Below, one piece after another: positions 44,748 through 53,999 of a stretch of DNA of 64,000 bases. The notes under the pieces were generated by a model, which was given only the letters and a program-made list of their open reading frames with translations, did not search any database and was not told where the DNA came from. How positions within the stretch are numbered: position 1 is the first letter of the stretch; each line of letters begins with the position of its first letter. Both the position numbers and the translations under genes were made by a program. Origin of the DNA: Streptomyces niveus (GTDB lineage Bacteria; Actinomycetota; Actinomycetes; Streptomycetales; Streptomycetaceae); the NCBI RefSeq assembly GCF_002009175.1, contig NZ_CP018047.1:7183001-7247000 (forward strand), in the 5' to 3' direction.

Positions 44748-46444
44748 GCACGACATCCGTCGCCGGGCCGCCCTCGTCGCCCCCGCCACGCGGCGAGCCG
44801 GACCCGCCCGCGACGAGTACGGCACCGGACGAACCGTCCGTCGCCCGCAGCGGCGTGATCATGGCGGCGGGATCCGTGGTGTCCCGCGCCGCCGGTTTCG
44901 TACGGTCGGCCGTGGTCGCCGCCGCGCTGGGCGTCGGGCTGACCGCCGACGGCTACGCCGTGGCCAACTCCGTCCCCACGATCGTCTACATGCTGCTCAT
45001 CGGCGGCGCCCTCAACGCCGTGTTCGTACCCGAACTGGTCCGCGCGGCCAAGGAACACCGGGACGGCGGCGCCGCGTACACCGACCGGCTCCTCACCGTC
45101 TGCGTCATCGCCCTGCTGGCGATCACCGCCTGCGCCGTATGGGCGGCGCCCGCGCTCGTCGACGCCTACACCGGCTACACCGGTGAACAGGCCACGATGA
45201 CCGTCGCGTTCGCCCGCTACTGCCTGCCGCAGATCTTCTTCCTCGGCGTCTTCACGCTGCTCGGCCAAGTGCTCAACGCCCGGGGCCGGTTCGGCTCGAT
45301 GATGTGGACACCCGTCCTCAACAACGTCGTCGTCATCGCGGTGTTCGGCCTGTACCTGGCGACGGGCGACGGCGGCGAACTCACCTCCGGGGAAACGGCA
45401 CTCCTCGGCTGGGGCACCACGGCGGGCATCGCCGTCCAGGCGCTGGCGCTGCTGCCCGCGCTGCGCGCCGCCCGCTTCCGCTGGCGGCCCCGCTTCGACT
45501 GGCGCGGCAGCGGTCTGACCCGACCGCTGCGCGCCGCCGGCTGGCTCGTGCTGCTCGTGCTCACCAACCAGGCCGCGTACTGGGTGGTGACCCGCCTCGC
45601 GACACTCGCCGGAGCGCGGGCGGCGGCACAGGGCATCGACGGCGGCGCCGGCTTCAGCGCGTACAACAACGCCTATCTGCTCTGGGCCGTACCGCACGGA
45701 ATCGTCACCGTCTCCCTCGTCACCGCGCTGATGCCGAGGATGAGCCGGGCGGCGGCCGACGAGGACCCGGACGGGATACGGCGCGACGTCTCGTACGCCC
45801 TGCGCAGCAGCGCGGCGGCCATCGTGCCGGCCGCGTGCCTCCTGCTGGCTCTCGCGCAGCCCCTGATGGCGGTGGTGTTCCAGTACGGCAGGACCGACGC
45901 CCGCGACATCGCGACGATGGCCGGAATCCTGGTCGCGTTCGCCCCCGGACTCATCGCCTTCTCCGGGCAGTACGTCCTCTCCCGCGCCTTCTACGCGCTC
46001 TCCGACACCCGCACCCCGTTCCTGCTCAACCTGGTGATCGCCGGACTCAACGCGGGCCTGTCGCTCGCCGCGTACGCGACGCTGCCCGCACGGTGGGCGG
46101 TGACCGGGATGGCGGGGGCGTACTCGGTCGCGCTGCTGGTGGGGTGGCTGGTGACGGCGCTGGTCCTGCGCCGCCGGCTGGCGCCCGGCGCCACCCGGCT
46201 GTGGCGGTCCGGCGCCGTCGGCGCGCACGCCCGGCTGCTCGTCGCCGCAGTCCCGGCCACGGCACTCGGTCATCTCGCCGCCGCGCGTACGATGCCGGTC
46301 GGCGCCCTCGCCGCCTGCGCCGCGGGCGCCGTGGTGGTCGGCCTGGTCTTCGCGCTCCTCGCCCGCCCGCTCCGGCTCACCGAACTCGACAGACCGCTCT
46401 CCGGCCTCATCCGCCGCCTCACCAAGCGCCCCGCCCGGCGCTGA
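44744..46444 (+). CDS. murJ: MurJ lipid II flippase
   Basis: 566 residues; ATG 44744 overlaps the FemX-like stop (ATGA), although the frame is open upstream. After a ~45-residue Pro-rich cytoplasmic N-terminus come about fourteen helices. Signatures of the MviN/MurJ family include SVVSRAAGFVRSAVVAAALG, ADGYAVANSVPTIVYMLLIGGALNAVFVPEL and FARYCLPQIFFLG. It flips lipid II across the membrane. Coupling to a lipid II-modifying FemX makes a compact late-stage peptidoglycan unit. Confidence 0.92.
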   Translation: MSTTSVAGPPSSPPPRGEPDPPATSTAPDEPSVARSGVIMAAGSVVSRAAGFVRSAVVAAALGVGLTADGYAVANSVPTIVYMLLIGGALNAVFVPELVRAAKEHRDGGAAYTDRLLTVCVIALLAITACAVWAAPALVDAYTGYTGEQATMTVAFARYCLPQIFFLGVFTLLGQVLNARGRFGSMMWTPVLNNVVVIAVFGLYLATGDGGELTSGETALLGWGTTAGIAVQALALLPALRAARFRWRPRFDWRGSGLTRPLRAAGWLVLLVLTNQAAYWVVTRLATLAGARAAAQGIDGGAGFSAYNNAYLLWAVPHGIVTVSLVTALMPRMSRAAADEDPDGIRRDVSYALRSSAAAIVPAACLLLALAQPLMAVVFQYGRTDARDIATMAGILVAFAPGLIAFSGQYVLSRAFYALSDTRTPFLLNLVIAGLNAGLSLAAYATLPARWAVTGMAGAYSVALLVGWLVTALVLRRRLAPGATRLWRSGAVGAHARLLVAAVPATALGHLAAARTMPVGALAACAAGAVVVGLVFALLARPLRLTELDRPLSGLIRRLTKRPARR

Positions 46445-46469
46445 GAACACCCCTGGGACAGAGACGCCT

Positions 46470-47153
46470 ATGCCACGCGTGCTCCTCATAGAAGACGACC
46501 CCGCCGTACGCGAAGGGGTCGAACTCGGCCTGCGCCGCCGGGGGCACGAGGTACGGACAGCCGCCACCGGCGAGGCCGGCCTCGCCGCCCTCGACGAGTT
46601 CCGCCCCGATCTGCTCCTGCTGGACCTCATGCTGCCCGGGGTGAACGGCGTCCAGGTCTGCCGCCGGGTGCGCGAGAGCAGCCAGTTGCCGATCATCATG
46701 CTCACCGCGCGCGGCGACGACTTCGACGTCGTCGTGGGGCTGGAGGCGGGCGCCGACGACTACATCGTCAAGCCCGCCCGTACCGAGGTGATCGAGGCCC
46801 GGATCCGGGCCGTACTGCGCCGGATCGACGAACCCGGCAACGGGCGGCCCGCCGTCGAGTTCCACGGCGAACTAGCCGTCGACCGCACGGGACTCACCGT
46901 CACCAAGTCCGGACAGCACCTCGCCCTCGCCCCTTCCGAACTGCGTCTGCTGCTGCATCTGAGCGCCGCGCCCGAGCAGGTGTTCAGCAGGCAGCAACTG
47001 CTGGAGCACGTGTGGGAGCACAGCTACCACGGCGACGCCCGGCTGGTCGACGCGTGCGTCCGGCGGCTGCGCAACAAGATCGAGGAGGAGCCGGGCAGCC
47101 CCCGCTACATCCAGACCCTGCGGGGCTTCGGCTACCGCTTCGGACCCCTGTGA
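46470..47153 (+). CDS. OmpR-family response regulator
   Basis: 227 residues. Receiver domain with acidic pocket IEDD, phospho-acceptor Asp52 in LLLLDLMLPG, Thr in MLTARG and Lys in IVKPAR. The C-terminal winged helix includes FSRQQLLEHVW and the wing RYIQTLRGFGYRF. It lies 25 bases after murJ and overlaps the sensor kinase start. Context suggests cell-envelope signalling. Confidence 0.94.
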   Translation: MPRVLLIEDDPAVREGVELGLRRRGHEVRTAATGEAGLAALDEFRPDLLLLDLMLPGVNGVQVCRRVRESSQLPIIMLTARGDDFDVVVGLEAGADDYIVKPARTEVIEARIRAVLRRIDEPGNGRPAVEFHGELAVDRTGLTVTKSGQHLALAPSELRLLLHLSAAPEQVFSRQQLLEHVWEHSYHGDARLVDACVRRLRNKIEEEPGSPRYIQTLRGFGYRFGPL

Positions 47154-48751
47154 CGCGGCTGCGCGCGGTCCGTGCGAACCGTCTCCGTGTCCCCCGCCGC
47201 CCACGCCCTCCCCGCCGTCCCGCCGGGGAGCGCGCCGGACGGCGGCCCATGACCCCGTTCAAGCTGCGGACCCGGCTGATCCTGGCGTTCCTGCTCGTCG
47301 CCGCCGTCAGCGCGGGCACCACCGCCACACTCACCTTCCGGGAGGCGCGCGTCAGCGTCCTCAGAACGGCACAGGACACCGCCGTCTCGTCCTTCCGCGA
47401 CGAGGTCCAGCAGATCGGCGTCCAACTGCCCCTGCTGGAGGACGGATCGCTGGAGGAGATGCTGCGCGGCATGGCCCGCAAGGGCAAGCCGCGCGCCTGG
47501 GTCGTCTTCGCCGAGTACGGCACGCTGCGCGCCTCCTCGGGGACCAGCCCCACCTCCACCGTGATCACCCCCGAACTGCGCCGCAAGGCCACCGGCTATC
47601 CGCACGGCAGCTTCCAGCGGGTCGTCAAGGACGGCGTGCCGTATCTGACGATCGGCATGCCCACCGTCTTCAAGGTCGGTCCCGGCGGCGTCCTCTCCAC
47701 CGGGCTCGTCCTGTACGCCGTGATGCGCATGGACGAGGAGGAGATCCAGGTGCAGGCGCTGATCACCGCCGCCAGGAACGGCGCGGTGCCCGGGCTCGCG
47801 ATCGCGCTGCTCCCGGCGCTCCTCGCGGCGCGCAGCGTCCTGCGTCCCGTACGCGAGCTGCGCCGGGCCGCCCTCAGCATGGGCAGCGGGCGGTTCGACA
47901 CCCGTATCCCCGTCCGGGGCAGCGACGAACTCGCCGATCTGGCCCGGACGTTCAACGAGTCCGCCGGTGAGATCGAGCGGTCCGTGGCCGAACTCCGGCA
48001 GGCCGAGGCGCGCGCCCGGCGCTTCGCCGCCGACGTCTCGCACGAACTGCGCACCCCGCTCGCCGGGATGCTCGCCGTGACCGAGGTGCTCGACGAGGAC
48101 GCGGGCCGGCTCGACCCCGACACCGCGCAGGCGGTCCGGCTGATCAGCGCCGAGACCGGAAAGCTCGCCGTGCTCGTCGACGACCTGCTGGAGATCTCCC
48201 GATTCGACGCGCGCGCCGCCGAGTTGAACAGCGACGAGGTCGACGTGGCGGAAACGATACGCAGGACCATCCAGAGCCGGCACTGGACCGACCAGGTACG
48301 CACCGAACTGCCGGACGGTGTACGGGCCCGGCTCGATCCGCGCCGCTTCGACATCGTCGTCGCCAACCTCGTCGGCAACGCGCTGCGGCACGGCGCCGCG
48401 CCGGTCACCGTACGGCTGCGCACGGCGGACCGCGCGGACGGTACGGCGCTGCTGGTGATGGAGGTCGAGGACCGGGGTCCCGGTATCCGGCCGGAGGTAC
48501 TGCCGCACATCTTCGACCGCTTCTACAAGGCGGAGGCGGCCCGGACCCGGTCGACGGGCAGCGGTCTGGGGCTCGCGATCACGCGGGAGAACGTGCGGCT
48601 GCACGGAGGCACCATCCGCGCCGCCAATCGCCCCGGCGCGGACGCCTGTGCGGCCACCCCGGCCGACCCCGCCGCCGACGCGGAAACCCATTCCGCCGGA
48701 GCGGTCTTCACCGTCGAGATACCGCTGAACGCGGGGGAGGAGCCCGCGTGA
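47150..48751 (+). CDS. Sensor histidine kinase
   Basis: 533 residues from GTG 47150, which overlaps the regulator stop (GTGA); ATG 47249 is an alternative that removes a basic N-terminus. Helix 1 (~38-60), an extracytoplasmic sensor region with few motifs, helix 2 (~205-225), HAMP (LRPVRELRRAALSM), phospho-acceptor box DVSHELRTPL, and catalytic N box (NLVGNALRHG), G1 (DRGPGI), F box (FDRFYKAE) and G2 (GSGLGLAI). A standard EnvZ/CseC-type kinase pairing with the upstream regulator. Confidence 0.93.
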   Translation: MTRLRAVRANRLRVPRRPRPPRRPAGERAGRRPMTPFKLRTRLILAFLLVAAVSAGTTATLTFREARVSVLRTAQDTAVSSFRDEVQQIGVQLPLLEDGSLEEMLRGMARKGKPRAWVVFAEYGTLRASSGTSPTSTVITPELRRKATGYPHGSFQRVVKDGVPYLTIGMPTVFKVGPGGVLSTGLVLYAVMRMDEEEIQVQALITAARNGAVPGLAIALLPALLAARSVLRPVRELRRAALSMGSGRFDTRIPVRGSDELADLARTFNESAGEIERSVAELRQAEARARRFAADVSHELRTPLAGMLAVTEVLDEDAGRLDPDTAQAVRLISAETGKLAVLVDDLLEISRFDARAAELNSDEVDVAETIRRTIQSRHWTDQVRTELPDGVRARLDPRRFDIVVANLVGNALRHGAAPVTVRLRTADRADGTALLVMEVEDRGPGIRPEVLPHIFDRFYKAEAARTRSTGSGLGLAITRENVRLHGGTIRAANRPGADACAATPADPAADAETHSAGAVFTVEIPLNAGEEPA

Positions 48752-49419
48752 TACGCCTGCCGGCCGCCGTACTCCCAGGGGCTTTACTGCCCGGAGCCGC
48801 GATCCTCGCCGCGCTGCTGCTCACCGGCTGCGAGATCCGGTCGACCGACGCGATCGACGCGGGCGGCCCCGCCACCATCCAGGTCTTCCCCGGCGGAGGC
48901 GGCGATCGGACGCTGCTCTTCTTCCGCGCGGAGGGAGCCCTGATGCCGGTGGCCCGGCCCGTGGCGTACGAAGCCCCCATGGATCCGGGTGCGGCGGAGC
49001 CACCCACGACGGATCCGAGCACATCCGGCAAGGCCCTGGTCATGCTCTTCGCCGGACCGCTCTCCGACGAGCGCGCCGCCGGGCTCACGGACGGTCTGCC
49101 GGACGTGCCGGGCCTGCCCGACCTGTCGGACAGCGAGGGCGGTGAGGGCGGGCAGGCCGGTGAATTCGGTATGAGCGGCTTCGAGGTGGAACGGACCGAG
49201 GAGGGGCTGACGTCCGTCAGGCTGCCGGTCGCACTCAGCCGTCTCGACGACCTGGCGATACGGCAGGTGATCTGCACCGTCGCGTACGTGCACGACGACG
49301 AGGGCAGAGGGACGGTGCGACTGCGCGGCACGGACGGCGCCCTGGCGGCCGCCAACTGCGACGCCGACATCGACATGAGCGACCTCCCCCGCCCACGCCC
49401 CGCACCGGACGGCCCGTAG
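48748..49419 (+). CDS. Lipoprotein coupled to the two-component system
   Basis: 223 residues. GTG overlaps the kinase stop by 4 bases. A signal peptide with lipobox LLLTGC gives a lipid-anchored protein; an acidic loop rich in Gly/Pro/Asp is in the middle. No recognised catalytic motif; the last third has the beta-rich pattern of GerMN-like modules but I am not sure. Translational coupling to the kinase suggests it is an accessory sensor of the two-component system, as lipoproteins are in some envelope-stress systems. Confidence 0.75.
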   Translation: MIRLPAAVLPGALLPGAAILAALLLTGCEIRSTDAIDAGGPATIQVFPGGGGDRTLLFFRAEGALMPVARPVAYEAPMDPGAAEPPTTDPSTSGKALVMLFAGPLSDERAAGLTDGLPDVPGLPDLSDSEGGEGGQAGEFGMSGFEVERTEEGLTSVRLPVALSRLDDLAIRQVICTVAYVHDDEGRGTVRLRGTDGALAAANCDADIDMSDLPRPRPAPDGP

Positions 49420-49523
49420 GGCCGGCGACGGCGGGGGGCCTCCGGTGGACAGCGCTAGGTGTGTTGTCGATCTTGCCGCGCGCGCGAGGGCCGGCCCGCA
49501 CTCCAGCCGCGCTGACCGATCGA

Positions 49524-49562
49524 CGGAGGGGGAGACATGGCTCGGCCATGTCTCCCCCTCCG
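49524..49562. terminator. Near-perfect 18-bp terminator hairpin
   Basis: Bases 49525-49541 and 49545-49561 are exact reverse complements (17 bp), extended by one more C-G pair, with a TCG loop. No T-tract follows on either side, as is common for streptomycete terminators. It lies between the lipoprotein gene and a convergent gene, so it can terminate both strands. Confidence 0.85.
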
Positions 49563-49644
49563 CCTTGCGATCGCACGCACCGACGCGGACATCAGCCGCT
49601 GCGCGGCGGGCGCTCCCTGATCCGGCCGACCGACAAGTCAGCGG

Positions 49645-50115
49645 CTACGCCCGGCCGTCGGGCCCCGCCGCGAGGAGGACCTTGATGCGCTTGCCGACGG
49701 GCTCCCGGCGGACGTCGTATCCCTCGCACAGCGCGATGACGATCTCCAACCCGTGCTGCCCGATCCGGCCCGGCTCGGCGGCGCGCGGCACCGGCAGCGT
49801 GGAGTCCGTGTCCCACACGGTGATCTCCACGACGTCCCCGTCGAAGACCAGGTCGAGCAGGCAGGGGCCGGGTGCGTACTTGCACGCGTTGGTCACCAGC
49901 TCACTGACGACCAACTGCGCCGTACCGATCACACGGGACGGCACCTCCGCGCCCTGCTCGGTCCGCGCGCCCCCGAGGAAATCGGCGGCGAAGCGACGGG
50001 CCTCCCCGATCATCTCCGAATCCCCGCTGAACACCGCGCCACGTCTGAGTACCCGGCCCGTGCCCGTGCAGCGGTCCTTGGTCTCTTCCACCCGCTGGTC
50101 CATGGTGCGATCCAT
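49645..50115 (-). CDS. Anti-sigma-type ATP-binding (HATPase) regulatory protein
   Basis: About 156 residues from ATG 50115; ATG 50103 and GTG 50157 are possible. Gyrase/kinase ATPase fold with N box SELVTNACKYA, DTDSTLP in place of the usual D-G-x-G, and GQHGLEIVIALCEGYDVRRE. Such stand-alone domains of streptomycetes act as SpoIIAB/RsbW-like anti-sigma partner kinases. No anti-anti-sigma or sigma gene is adjacent, so the target is unknown. Confidence 0.82.
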   Translation of the reverse strand: MDRTMDQRVEETKDRCTGTGRVLRRGAVFSGDSEMIGEARRFAADFLGGARTEQGAEVPSRVIGTAQLVVSELVTNACKYAPGPCLLDLVFDGDVVEITVWDTDSTLPVPRAAEPGRIGQHGLEIVIALCEGYDVRREPVGKRIKVLLAAGPDGRA

Positions 50116-50390
50116 TCCCCGTGGCGACCCGTCGGCGCGAGCCCTTCTTACGTCCACTTCTCCGTCTACGTCACCGCCTGCCCCGCTTCAGCCACTCCAG
50201 TCCCAGCGATGGCCGGAAATCCACGAAGACCTCTCCGTGACGTCACTGCGGCCCCTCCCGTCCCGCTCCGCACCCTGTCCCCGTCCCAGGTCGCGCCGAA
50301 CCGTACGAGCCTGGTAGATACCCGGACCGTTGGTTCTCCGGTGTTATAGATTTTGATCCACTTTTCAGTCACGAACAGCAGGAGGAGATC

Positions 50391-50966
50391 GTGGGCGTTT
50401 CCCTGGGCAAGGGTGGCAATGTTTCGCTGAGCAAGGAGGCTCCCGGTCTGACCGCCGTGCTCGTCGGCCTCGGCTGGGACGCGCGCAGCACGACCGGCGC
50501 CGACTTCGACCTCGACGCGAGCGCCCTGCTCGTGAACAGCGCCGGCCGGGTGCTCTCCGACCAGCACTTCATCTTCTACAACAACCTGACGAGCCCCGAC
50601 GGTTCGGTCGAGCACACCGGTGACAACCTCACCGGTGAGGGCGAGGGCGACGACGAGTCGCTGAAGGTCAACCTCGCCGGCGTACCCGCCGACGTCGACA
50701 AGATCGTCTTCCCGGTCTCCATCCACGAGGCCGGCTCACGCGGGCAGAGCTTCGGCCAGGTCCGCAACGCGTTCATCCGTGTGGTGAACCAGGCCGGTGG
50801 CGCCGAACTCGCGCGCTACGACCTCACCGAGGACGCCTCGACGGAGACCGCGATGGTCTTCGGCGAGCTGTACCGGCACGGTGCGGAGTGGAAGTTCCGT
50901 GCGGTGGGCCAGGGTTACGCCTCCGGACTGGCCGGTATCGCGGCCGACTTCGGCGTCAACGTCTGA
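50391..50966 (+). CDS. TerD-family calcium-binding stress protein
   Basis: 191 residues. GTG preceded by AGGAGGAG. TerD pattern: [35 protein letters not shown] (acidic calcium site), [14 protein letters not shown] and [16 protein letters not shown]. TerD proteins bind Ca2+ and relate to tellurite/oxidative stress and differentiation in streptomycetes. It stands alone, behind a 275-base upstream region with a TTATAG hexamer at 50344-50349. Confidence 0.94.
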   Translation: MGVSLGKGGNVSLSKEAPGLTAVLVGLGWDARSTTGADFDLDASALLVNSAGRVLSDQHFIFYNNLTSPDGSVEHTGDNLTGEGEGDDESLKVNLAGVPADVDKIVFPVSIHEAGSRGQSFGQVRNAFIRVVNQAGGAELARYDLTEDASTETAMVFGELYRHGAEWKFRAVGQGYASGLAGIAADFGVNV

Positions 50967-51062
50967 GAGCGGCGCCTCCACACGTACGAGCGCGACCGCA
51001 CGTACAAGCACAAGCACGAGCGGCGCGGGCACGAGCACAGCAGCACAGCAGCACGAGCGGGA

Positions 51063-51092
51063 CGGCGGCGGCCGGCGACAGATCCGCCGCCG
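51063..51092 (+). terminator. Hairpin downstream of the TerD gene
   Basis: CGGCGGCGG at 51063-51071 pairs with CCGCCGCCG at 51084-51092 around a 12-base loop. It lies between the convergent TerD and dehydrogenase genes. The preceding ~80 bases are low-complexity CA/AG-rich repeats with almost no T. No T-run follows. Confidence 0.5.
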
Positions 51093-51112
51093 CCCGGCTC
51101 CCGCGCCCCGCC

Positions 51113-52126
51113 TCACAGCCGGGGATCGACGTGGATCTTGGGCCCCGGCCCCGCCCCCTCGGGCCGTACCCCCGCCAGCACCCCGGCCAGCGACTCCAGC
51201 GCCACGGTGCTCGCGACCAGCGGTCGCGGATCGACCGCACCCGACGCGTAGTGCCCGATCGTGCGGGCGAGAGCGGGTGACGCGCTCAGCACGCCCACCG
51301 CGGTGACGTCCTTCAGCGCCAGTGCGCGGGTGTCGATCCGGCTCGCCGCACTCGCCAGACCGATGTACACGACCCGCTTGCCCGGCTCGACCAACTCCAG
51401 TGCCCGCGCCGGGAGATGCGCCGCGTTCGACGCGTCGATCACCGCGTCGAAGGGCAGATCGGGAAGCCCGTCGGCGGTCCACGCGCCGTGCGCGCCCATG
51501 CAGCGGGCGAAGTCCAGGGACTGTGCCGTCAGCCCCTGTACGTGCACTTCCGCACCCCGCGCGAGGGCGAACCGCGCCGCGAGCAGACCGATCGCGCCCG
51601 GACCGAGCACCAGCAGCCGGTCGCCGGGGGACAGCGCGGCGGCCTCGACGGCGCGCAGCGCGTTGCCGCCCGGCTCGACCAGGGCGCCGGCCGTCGCGTC
51701 GACGCCGTCCGGCAGCGCGTGCAGCGAGGAGACGGGTACGGCGACCCGCTCCGCGAGCGCCCCCGGCCGGCCGTGCCGGATGCCCAACTCGTAACGGTCC
51801 TCGCACACATGGTGCAGCCCGCCCAGGCACCGCCGGCAGCGACCGCAGCCGAGCATGGTGTCCCCGGTGGTGCGCCGCCCGAGCCAGCCGCTGTCGACAC
51901 CCTCGCCCACGGCCGAGACGGTGCCGCACCACTCGTGGCCGATGCGCATCGGATACGCCGCGTGGCCGTCGTGCAGATAGCTCATCTCGCCGGTGTAGAA
52001 CTCGATGTCGGTGCCGCAGACACCCACCCGCTCGACGTCCACGACGACCTCACCCGGCCCAGCGACGGGCGGTTCGACGTCCTGAATCCCGCACCGGCCC
52101 GGCCCGGTGATGACAAAAGCACGCAA
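51113..52126 (-). CDS. Zinc-binding medium-chain dehydrogenase (sugar/polyol type)
   Basis: 337 residues from TTG 52126 with an AGGAGGT site at the right distance. Catalytic zinc ligands are seen in VCGTDIEFYTG and GHEWCG; the structural zinc cluster is CGRCRRCLGGLHHVC. The Rossmann motif is VLGPGAIGLLAA. Family members oxidise sorbitol, idonate, galactonate or similar. Divergent from an IlvD/Edd dehydratase, so it probably acts in sugar or sugar-acid catabolism. Confidence 0.88.
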   Translation of the reverse strand: MRAFVITGPGRCGIQDVEPPVAGPGEVVVDVERVGVCGTDIEFYTGEMSYLHDGHAAYPMRIGHEWCGTVSAVGEGVDSGWLGRRTTGDTMLGCGRCRRCLGGLHHVCEDRYELGIRHGRPGALAERVAVPVSSLHALPDGVDATAGALVEPGGNALRAVEAAALSPGDRLLVLGPGAIGLLAARFALARGAEVHVQGLTAQSLDFARCMGAHGAWTADGLPDLPFDAVIDASNAAHLPARALELVEPGKRVVYIGLASAASRIDTRALALKDVTAVGVLSASPALARTIGHYASGAVDPRPLVASTVALESLAGVLAGVRPEGAGPGPKIHVDPRL

Positions 52127-52332
52127 CGACGACCTCCTGACGGGGTGGCCGCACGGGCGGGCGCGTCCACAGGCGCGCTCTTCCCCGGTACGGCCCGGGG
52201 AAGTTAGGGTGCCAGCCAAATCGCCCGTAAGTAAGTCACGGCCCAGGGGGTGTCTTTCCGATCAGCCCGGAGCAGCGCAGCTCTCAGTGGTACGCGGGAA
52301 CGGACCGCAACGCCTATATCCACAGGGCCTGG

Positions 52333-53979
52333 ATGCGGCGGGGACTGCCCGCCCACGCCTTCGACGGCCGCCCGCACATCGCGATCGCCAACACCGCGTC
52401 CGACCTGACACCGTGCAACGCCCACCTGGGCGAGGTCGCCGAGAGCGTGAAGCAGGGCATCTGGGAGGCCGGCGGCGTCCCGATGAACCTCCCGGTCGTC
52501 TCCCTCGGCGAGACGCTGGTCAGACCGACCGCCATGCTGTGGCGGAACATGGCGGCGATGGCCACCGAGGAGATGCTGCGGGCCAACCCCATCGACGGAG
52601 TGGTCCTCCTCGGCGGCTGCGACAAGACCATCCCGTCCCTGCTGATGGCGGCGGCGTCCGTCGATCTGCCCGCCGTGGTGGTGCCCGGCGGCCCGATGCT
52701 GACGGGCACGTTCCGCGGCAAACCGCTCGGCTGCGGCACGGACGTGTGGAAGCTCAGCGAAGAGGTACGGGCGGGGACGCTCTCCGAGGAGGAGTTCCTG
52801 CGGTCCGAGTCCTCGATGATCCGCAGCCGTGGGCACTGCAACACCATGGGGACCGCGTCGACCATGGCGTGCGTCGCGGAGGCGCTGGGCACCACCGTCC
52901 CCGGTGTCGCGGGCATCCCCGCCGCGGACAGCAGGCTGCTGGAGAGCGCCCATGGCACGGGCCGGCTCGTCGTGGAGATGGTCGCCGACGGCCGCCGCCC
53001 CAGCACCACCCTGACCAAGGGGTCCTTCCTCAACGCGATCGTCGCCCTGGCCGCCGTCGGCGGCTCGACCAACGCCGTCGTCCATCTCCTCGCCATCGCC
53101 GGGCGCCTCGGCATCGACCTCACGCTCGACGACTTCGACCGCACCGGGAGCGGTGTGCCGCTGCTGGTCGACCTCCAGCCCGCCGGACAGCACCTCATGG
53201 AGGACTTCCACCGGGCCGGCGGCCTGCTCGCCGTCCTGCACGAGGTGCGTGACCTGCTGGATCCGCAGGCGCTCACCGTCACCGGCAAGCCCCTGGTGGA
53301 CCACCTGGACGGGGCCCGCATCTGGGACGACTCCGTCATCCACCGCCGCGAGGAGCCGTTGCAGGCGGATGCGGGAATCGCCGTGCTGCGCGGGAACCTG
53401 GCCCCGTCCGGCGCCGTCATCAAACCCGCCGCCGCGTCGCCCGAACTGCTGACCCACCGGGGCCGGGCGGTCGTCTTCGACAGCATCGAGGACATGCACG
53501 CCCGTATCGACGACCCGGACCTCGACGTGGACGCGACATCGGTGCTCGTGCTCCGGGGCTGTGGTCCCAAGGGCTACCCCGGCATGCCCGAGGTCGCGAA
53601 CCTGCCGCTGCCCACCAAGCTGCTGGAGCAGGGGGTCCGCGACATGGTCCGCATCTGCGACGGGCGGATGAGCGGTACGGCGTACGGCACGGTCGTCCTG
53701 CATGTCGCGCCCGAGGCCGCGGCGGGCGGTCCGCTGGGGCTCCTGCGTACGGGGGACTGGATCGAGCTGGACGTCGCCGGGCGCCGCCTGGACGTCGACG
53801 TACCGGCGGACGAACTCGAACTGCGGCGCCCCGCCCAGGAGATGACAGGCGCCTTCGCAGCGCCCACCCGCGGCTGGGAACGTCTCTATGTCGACCATGT
53901 CATGCAGGCGGACACCGGCGTCGACCTCGACTTCCTCATCGGATCGAGCGGCCATGAGGTCTCGCGCGAATCGCACTGA
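52333..53979 (+). CDS. IlvD/Edd-family (sugar-acid) dehydratase
   Basis: 548 residues from ATG 52333. Fe-S cluster cysteines: SDLTPCNAHL, GGCDKTIPS and RGHCNTMGTAS; the C-terminal region has GCGPKGYPGMPE and RICDGRMSGTAYG. The family N-terminus (RSSQWYAGTDRNAYIHRAWM) is encoded in frame upstream from about 52276, yet back to the stop at 52228 there is no ATG, GTG, TTG or CTG. The real start is therefore unclear (possible ATC at 52261, or a sequence error). Its neighbour, a polyol-type dehydrogenase, points to a sugar acid substrate rather than branched-chain amino acids. Confidence 0.88.
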   Translation: MRRGLPAHAFDGRPHIAIANTASDLTPCNAHLGEVAESVKQGIWEAGGVPMNLPVVSLGETLVRPTAMLWRNMAAMATEEMLRANPIDGVVLLGGCDKTIPSLLMAAASVDLPAVVVPGGPMLTGTFRGKPLGCGTDVWKLSEEVRAGTLSEEEFLRSESSMIRSRGHCNTMGTASTMACVAEALGTTVPGVAGIPAADSRLLESAHGTGRLVVEMVADGRRPSTTLTKGSFLNAIVALAAVGGSTNAVVHLLAIAGRLGIDLTLDDFDRTGSGVPLLVDLQPAGQHLMEDFHRAGGLLAVLHEVRDLLDPQALTVTGKPLVDHLDGARIWDDSVIHRREEPLQADAGIAVLRGNLAPSGAVIKPAAASPELLTHRGRAVVFDSIEDMHARIDDPDLDVDATSVLVLRGCGPKGYPGMPEVANLPLPTKLLEQGVRDMVRICDGRMSGTAYGTVVLHVAPEAAAGGPLGLLRTGDWIELDVAGRRLDVDVPADELELRRPAQEMTGAFAAPTRGWERLYVDHVMQADTGVDLDFLIGSSGHEVSRESH

Positions 53980-53999
53980 GACCCAGTGGTCGGCCCCGC

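Noticed and set aside
50979..51060. Low-complexity CA/AG-rich stretch as a small gene or RNA
   Set aside because: No ribosome site and no stable fold of its own apart from the terminator hairpin that follows.
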